This document shows, one piece after another, positions 6,481 to 10,122 of a DNA stretch of 10,122 nucleotides. Position 1 is the first letter of the stretch; the number at the start of each line of letters is the position of its first letter. The position numbers and the translations under genes were made by a program. The notes beneath the pieces are model-generated. The model saw nothing but the letters and a program-made list of their open reading frames with translations, did no database searches and was not told the origin of the DNA. This DNA is from Zancudomyces culisetae (lineage: Eukaryota > Kickxellomycota > Harpellomycetes > Harpellales > Legeriomycetaceae): contig LSSK01001560.1 in NCBI GenBank assembly GCA_001969505.1, positions 1 to 10,122 on the forward strand. Reading direction: 5' to 3'.

Positions 6481-7761
6481 TTAAATAAGAAGGGTGGAAA
6501 CATAGACAAATGAACTGATATATGCCAATGTAGCCAACTTGCTGAATGAAAACTTGGCTGATCCAGCTGCTGATGTAGAACTCTTTGAGCTGGATGAGCT
6601 GCTGCTGCTGGATGAACTCTTGCTTGATGAGCTGGTGGTTGATGAGGTACTGTTAGATGCACTTTCGTTGGCTGCGTCGACTATTTCTGTCGCGTTTGCT
6701 TGTGATGTTTTTATGTCAAAACTAGGGAGGTTGGTTACTCCAGTAGTATAGGTATCATCGTTATAAAGTGGATTTTTCAATGAGGAGATATCCTTCAATT
6801 TGTACTTGGAAATCAAATCAAGAAGTGATTCAGTTGTAATTTTGAAGTCTCCATCATTCAACATTGTAGATGCTATAGCACCCACAAGCGAATGCGCTCT
6901 TGTAGTTGGGTGCACTGAGTTCATAAATGCATAGGCATCAGAATCTTCACATGAGGAAATAACTACACCGCTGGCGTCTTCTACATGACAAGGTGCGGTG
7001 GTGTTTGTGATTCCCAATGCTGTGCTGATCGCTGGGTCTTGGAATTTCTGCAGAATCGTGAAAAAGTCCAAAACCTGGATGGACTTCACTCCTAGAGACT
7101 CGTTTTGTGCAATTTGACCCAGTATGTATTCAGTTTGTGCATTTGTAGCGTTAACAAATGCATTGAGTGCCGCTCTTGCAATTTCTGGTGCTGTGAGCGC
7201 AACAGGAATTAACGAAATATCTGGAATATTAGAAACCAAAAGTCTTTTGTATCCTATACCCACCAAGTTTGACACTGCAGCTCCAATATTTCTAGAAATT
7301 GCATTTGAATATTCCTCAACGTTGATTGTTCCACTAAACAAACCGGTGATTCCATCAAGTACATCGTTTCCGCCTATTTCTACAGCTGCTATGTCGTTAC
7401 TCAAGACATCCTCGGAAAATTTACCTCCAAATGTTGCGTTGAAGGTGTCGATCTGTTGAAACGCATCAGGGACGGTGATAGTTACGTTATCAAATATTTG
7501 CACGCTAGTGTTGTTTGATGTTGCACCACCAACTGCGTAATTTATAAGGGTATAGTTATTCCATTTTGCAAGGTATTCATTCCATACAGGTCCGTTGGAG
7601 AATCTACCATTCCACCATGGCACGGTGTTTGGTTTGGGCTGAGGGTTGGCGTTACCAATATCGGACAAGCTGTTTCCAAAAACCACGACTCTTGTATCGG
7701 CACTGGCGATGGAAGCTAGCCCTGCGACAGCAACTCCATAAGCGGTATATTTTGCTAACAT
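6481..7761 (-). CDS. Secreted, probably GPI-anchored GDSL/SGNH-family esterase or lipase
   Basis: 426 residues from ATG (7759-7761) to TAA (6481-6483). Residues 1-21 are a typical signal peptide with likely cleavage after ASA. The SGNH fold follows: block I FGNSLSD at 28-34 (nucleophile S31), block II Gly in AVGGA (76-80), block III GGND at 130-133 (G131, N132), and block V HPT at 284-286 (catalytic H284). The Asp three residues before this His in most relatives is Asn281 here. After about residue 366 comes a Ser-rich stalk, then small residues (SAAGSA) and a hydrophobic tail to the C-terminus, as in GPI-attachment signals. About ten N-glycosylation sequons are present (for example N69, N92, N108, N220, N356). 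It should hydrolyse esters at the cell surface or wall; the substrate is unknown. It stands alone, and its neighbours give no hint of its job. Confidence 0.85.
   Translation of the reverse strand: MLAKYTAYGVAVAGLASIASADTRVVVFGNSLSDIGNANPQPKPNTVPWWNGRFSNGPVWNEYLAKWNNYTLINYAVGGATSNNTSVQIFDNVTITVPDAFQQIDTFNATFGGKFSEDVLSNDIAAVEIGGNDVLDGITGLFSGTINVEEYSNAISRNIGAAVSNLVGIGYKRLLVSNIPDISLIPVALTAPEIARAALNAFVNATNAQTEYILGQIAQNESLGVKSIQVLDFFTILQKFQDPAISTALGITNTTAPCHVEDASGVVISSCEDSDAYAFMNSVHPTTRAHSLVGAIASTMLNDGDFKITTESLLDLISKYKLKDISSLKNPLYNDDTYTTGVTNLPSFDIKTSQANATEIVDAANESASNSTSSTTSSSSKSSSSSSSSSSSKSSTSAAGSAKFSFSKLATLAYISSFVYVSTLLI
6574..6654 (-). repeat. Serine-codon repeat tract (GPI stalk)
   Basis: Codes for residues 371-397 of the esterase, nearly all Ser with a few Thr and Lys. 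The plus strand shows GCTGCTGCTG and GATGA repeats from AGC and TCA-type Ser codons. Such stalks are usually O-mannosylated and variable in length between strains. Confidence 0.75.
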
Positions 7762-7821
7762 TTTTTCAGTTCGATTTTATTTAGAGGTATTATTAATTTA
7801 TTCTTATGAAAAACGGGTAAA

Positions 7822-7829
7822 TTTATATA
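7822..7829 (-). promoter_or_regulatory. Candidate TATA box of the GDSL esterase
   Basis: The minus strand reads TATATAAA, matching the yeast TATA consensus TATAWAWR, 61-68 nt before the esterase ATG. This spacing is plausible for a yeast promoter. No upstream activator site was recognised with confidence. Confidence 0.45.
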
Positions 7830-8419
7830 TATTTCGAAAGTATAAAAGGATATACATATTATAGTACGAAAAAAAGAAACTGGCGCTAGGACTTTTTTTA
7901 TATTTTAATTTTGGATACTGCCAACATTAATAATCACGAACACAAATAGTGGTTCATTTGTATTGATGACAGTTGACATGTTCTTTCGGATAATCCAGAA
8001 TACTTTTAGTATCTAGTAATGTTGGGTTATACAAAATAAATAAATTGCGATTTGTAAGCTAAAAGATAAATGCTTTAACCAGATGCTTAGGCCTGCTCAG
8101 AAAGACTATCTTTCTAAACTTACAGAGCAAATCCTTTTTCAGGAGAGGGGGGGGTGAGTCGCACATACCAAAGAAGCATCTACCTGTTATAAGCTCATGA
8201 TATCTCTTGAGTCATTTTTTGTGTTGACCGAATCCAACCAGTAAATGCAGAGTGATACTTCACTTCACCATCACATTTAAGCCAGTTTTAATTGTGCTGT
8301 AATGAGTTTGAGACTTTGAATGTGGTAGTAGGTCCAATCGCTATGTTAGCGAGCAGAAAATTTTTTATATCCTTCCTCTTTAGTAAAAAAAAATTGTCAT
8401 ATTTTAGCAACTAATTATT

Positions 8420-8571
8420 AGATTGGAGTGAAAATATTTTTCCAGAGTCAATCTTTATATAATCGTGTTTTCAACTTTGCCAATTAGAACATGGGCAAAT
8501 ACACGATTTTACAAGCAGTTTCTTGATTGCTGATTTCATTCCGGCCTTACGAACAAACCAGTTAGCCGGAA
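8420..8571. repeat. Four consecutive potential hairpins (possible structured RNA)
   Basis: Stem 1: 8420-8425 with 8449-8454 (6 bp), with inner stem 8430-8434/8438-8442. Stem 2: AATCGTGT 8461-8468 with ACACGATT 8501-8508 (8 bp), with inner stem TTTGCC 8476-8481/GGCAAA 8494-8499 and a 12-nt loop. Stem 3: 8514-8519 with 8526-8531 (6 bp, one G-U, 6-nt loop). Stem 4: TTCCGGC 8539-8545 with GCCGGAA 8565-8571 (7 bp). Stems 2 and 4 are the strong ones. The strand of any transcript is unknown and no known RNA family is recognised. Confidence 0.45.
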
Positions 8572-8818
8572 AAGGTAGTAAAACCAAAAAAACCCAGATA
8601 TTTCTAAACTGCTGCGAGTAGGCCATTTGTTGATTTCTGGAATCCTAACAAGATATTAGATAAAACAGGGATGAGCTTGCATTTACCTCATAATTAAACA
8701 AAATTAGCCGTGAACGCTAATAACTCATTGCTATTACTCTCCTAACCGCACAAAATACCCAATTGCTACATCCGAGTAACGACAGTTATGATTTGGCACT
8801 AGATATTACTTTTGTTTC

Positions 8819-8878
8819 ATTTATTTGATAGGGATACGGCACATCCCCAAAATACTCCAGTCGTAAAGCTTCTTTATT
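8819..8878 (-). terminator. Candidate mRNA 3'-end signals of the ankyrin gene
   Basis: On the minus strand AATAAA overlaps the stop region (8873-8878, in TGAATAAAG), and AAATAAA recurs about 50 nt downstream (near 8819-8825). These resemble yeast positioning elements. No clear TATATA efficiency element precedes them. Confidence 0.25.
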
Positions 8879-10122
8879 CAAAAGTGCGCCAATTTATCTA
8901 GGATGTATTTTGCCAAGAGATATCGTTGATTAGATGCGGCATTCAAGCATCTATTTTCTTTCAAGACAAATCTGTTTAGCTTTTTAAGAAAATTCTTAGG
9001 GCACACCAAATCCCTGTTTAGTAAAAGCTCCAGTAAATCACTGCTTTTTATTTTGTATGCAAACTTCAGGAGTAAACTGTCGTGCGCCTTGACATCAACG
9101 CCATATTTAACCAAAAGCTTAGCAACCTCGACGTTCGCATTGTTGTATGCTTCTTTAATTCCATAGTTTGTGTTTAACACCAGGTTTGGACACCTGCAAA
9201 GCAAATAGCTTAAGATTTGAAAATTATCGTTTCTACAAGCCTCAATCACACCACTACTCTCTCCTCGTACAATAAGTACATCATTTTCGCAAAGTATTCT
9301 CACCATTTCCAGATTGTTGTTTACACATGCCTCCAATATATAATTATAAGAGCAATTTGCAAGTTTAGCACCATTTTTTAAAAGCAGTTTGACCAAATCG
9401 ACATTGTTCGCCCTTACAGCCGCAAATAACCCTCCATTCAAGCTATCATGTTCAAGTGTACCTCCTTTTTCAAGCAAAAGCTTGACCAAACCATAGTTAT
9501 TTTTATTGCAGGCTTCATAAATACACAGACCAATATCAAAATGCATCTCCCCGCCTGATTTCAATAACAACTCCGTTATTTCTAAGCTGCCTGCTTCACA
9601 TGCCTCCAACACACCATTTTCTCGCATCAATACAGGATTAACGCCATTTTCAATTAATAATTTAACCAACTCTATATTACCCGTTGCACATGCCACCTGT
9701 AGCCCGTCAAAAAGTGGGTGTTTCACTTCGGCATTATTCTTCAATAGATACGTCAACAGCTCTATATTGTTTGCCCTGCAAGCCTCTACAACGCCGTTAT
9801 AAAATAAAGAACAGAAATCAGCTCCGTTTTCCATCAATACTTTAACCATTTCAAGATTTCCTAACTCACAGGCGATTCTAATCCCATTGAACCTGGATTT
9901 ATTTCTGAGAGATCCTCCATGCGCTACCCAGTGCCTTAAAACCTCTACATCATCTGACTTACATGCCTCCTCTAAGCCGTTGGATTCTCCCACCCCCAAG
10001 CGAGCCCCTTTTTCTATAAAATGGTTTATCCATTTTATGTTTCCTGCTTTATACGCTGTCCTCAATACCAAAAAATCGTGGCTATTGATATCAGCCCCAC
10101 ATGCTACCAACAAATCTAAAAT
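8878..10122 (-). CDS. Ankyrin-repeat protein, C-terminal part (5' end outside window)
   Basis: The frame is open from the right window edge to TGA (8878-8880), giving 414 visible residues with no natural ATG start near the edge, so the N-terminus lies beyond 10122. About twelve repeats follow each other with a period of 30 residues (31 in two places). The shared pattern is G-x-x-E-A-C-x-x-N-N-h-E-h-V-K-L-L-L-E-N-G-A, which is the helix pair of an ankyrin repeat. The canonical TPLH start and full hairpin loop are missing, making the unit shorter than the usual 33. The last 35 or so residues are a basic, non-repeat tail with no domain I recognise. Ankyrin arrays bind other proteins; no partner or process can be named. 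Repeats are well diverged, so the array is not recent. No signal peptide or membrane segment is visible in this part. Confidence 0.85.
   Translation of the reverse strand: MLDLLVACGADINSHDFLVLRTAYKAGNIKWINHFIEKGARLGVGESNGLEEACKSDDVEVLRHWVAHGGSLRNKSRFNGIRIACELGNLEMVKVLMENGADFCSLFYNGVVEACRANNIELLTYLLKNNAEVKHPLFDGLQVACATGNIELVKLLIENGVNPVLMRENGVLEACEAGSLEITELLLKSGGEMHFDIGLCIYEACNKNNYGLVKLLLEKGGTLEHDSLNGGLFAAVRANNVDLVKLLLKNGAKLANCSYNYILEACVNNNLEMVRILCENDVLIVRGESSGVIEACRNDNFQILSYLLCRCPNLVLNTNYGIKEAYNNANVEVAKLLVKYGVDVKAHDSLLLKFAYKIKSSDLLELLLNRDLVCPKNFLKKLNRFVLKENRCLNAASNQRYLLAKYILDKLAHF
8980..10070 (-). repeat. Array of about twelve 90-93-bp ankyrin units
   Basis: Coding units repeat every 90 bp, two of them 93 bp. 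The aligned Ala is followed by Cys in eight of twelve units, by Tyr in three and by Val in one. Conservation is at protein level; DNA copies are well diverged. Confidence 0.7.

Larger units (their letters stand above)
7762..8877. other. 1.1-kb intergenic region between esterase and ankyrin genes
   Basis: Holds the esterase promoter at its left end and the 3' end of the ankyrin gene at its right. No open frame of useful length, tRNA or transposon signature was recognised. Notable contents are a G8 run at 8147-8154 in otherwise AT-rich DNA and the hairpin series at 8420-8571. Confidence 0.6.

Noticed and set aside
7883-7892. TAGCGCC on the minus strand, like part of an initiator-tRNA primer-binding site
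   Set aside because: Only 7 nt match and no LTR end adjoins it.
10111-10113. TTG as a start for the ankyrin gene
   Set aside because: Three more in-frame codons reach the window edge and the protein begins mid-repeat, so the true start is outside.

Overview
The window looks like nuclear DNA of a budding yeast (Saccharomycotina) or a close fungal relative. The genes are intronless as far as can be seen, intergenic DNA is AT-rich with many poly(dA:dT) runs, and one enzyme resembles yeast Fbp26. CTG appears to be read as leucine: it encodes the invariant Leu of the WTSTLKR motif in the phosphofructokinase-2/phosphatase gene and conserved Leu residues of the exchanger alpha-2 repeat. This argues against a CUG-Ser or CUG-Ala yeast. 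The species cannot be named from the sequence.

Layout. (1) Bases 3-1766, plus strand: the C-terminal 587 residues of a CCX/NCLX-type cation/Ca2+ exchanger. The 5' end lies outside the window, since the frame is open to the left edge. (2) Bases 1741-3300, minus strand: a complete bifunctional 6-phosphofructo-2-kinase/fructose-2,6-bisphosphatase with two low-complexity insertions. Its 3' coding end overlaps that of the exchanger by 26 bp, tail to tail. Two tiny upstream ORFs precede its start. (3) Bases 3301-6480: about 3.2 kb with no convincing gene, holding the kinase promoter side, T-runs, palindromes, a hexamer array and a hairpin. (4) Bases 6481-7761, minus strand: a secreted GDSL/SGNH esterase with signal peptide, Ser-rich stalk and probable GPI-anchor signal. 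The usual catalytic Asp of its DxxHPT block is Asn. (5) Bases 7762-8877: 1.1 kb holding the esterase promoter and, at 8420-8571, four consecutive potential hairpins. (6) Bases 8878-10122, minus strand: the C-terminal 414 residues of an ankyrin-repeat protein with unusual 30-residue repeats that lack TPLH and carry a G-x-x-E-A-C signature. Its 5' end is outside the window.

The genes do not form a pathway. Calcium transport, fructose-2,6-bisphosphate control of glycolysis, a cell-surface esterase and an ankyrin scaffold are separate functions. The best candidates for a second look are the tail-to-tail coding overlap, the uORF whose stop overlaps the kinase start, the structured block at 8420-8571, the esterase active-site substitution and the non-canonical ankyrin array. 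I did not find a clearly new multi-gene system.
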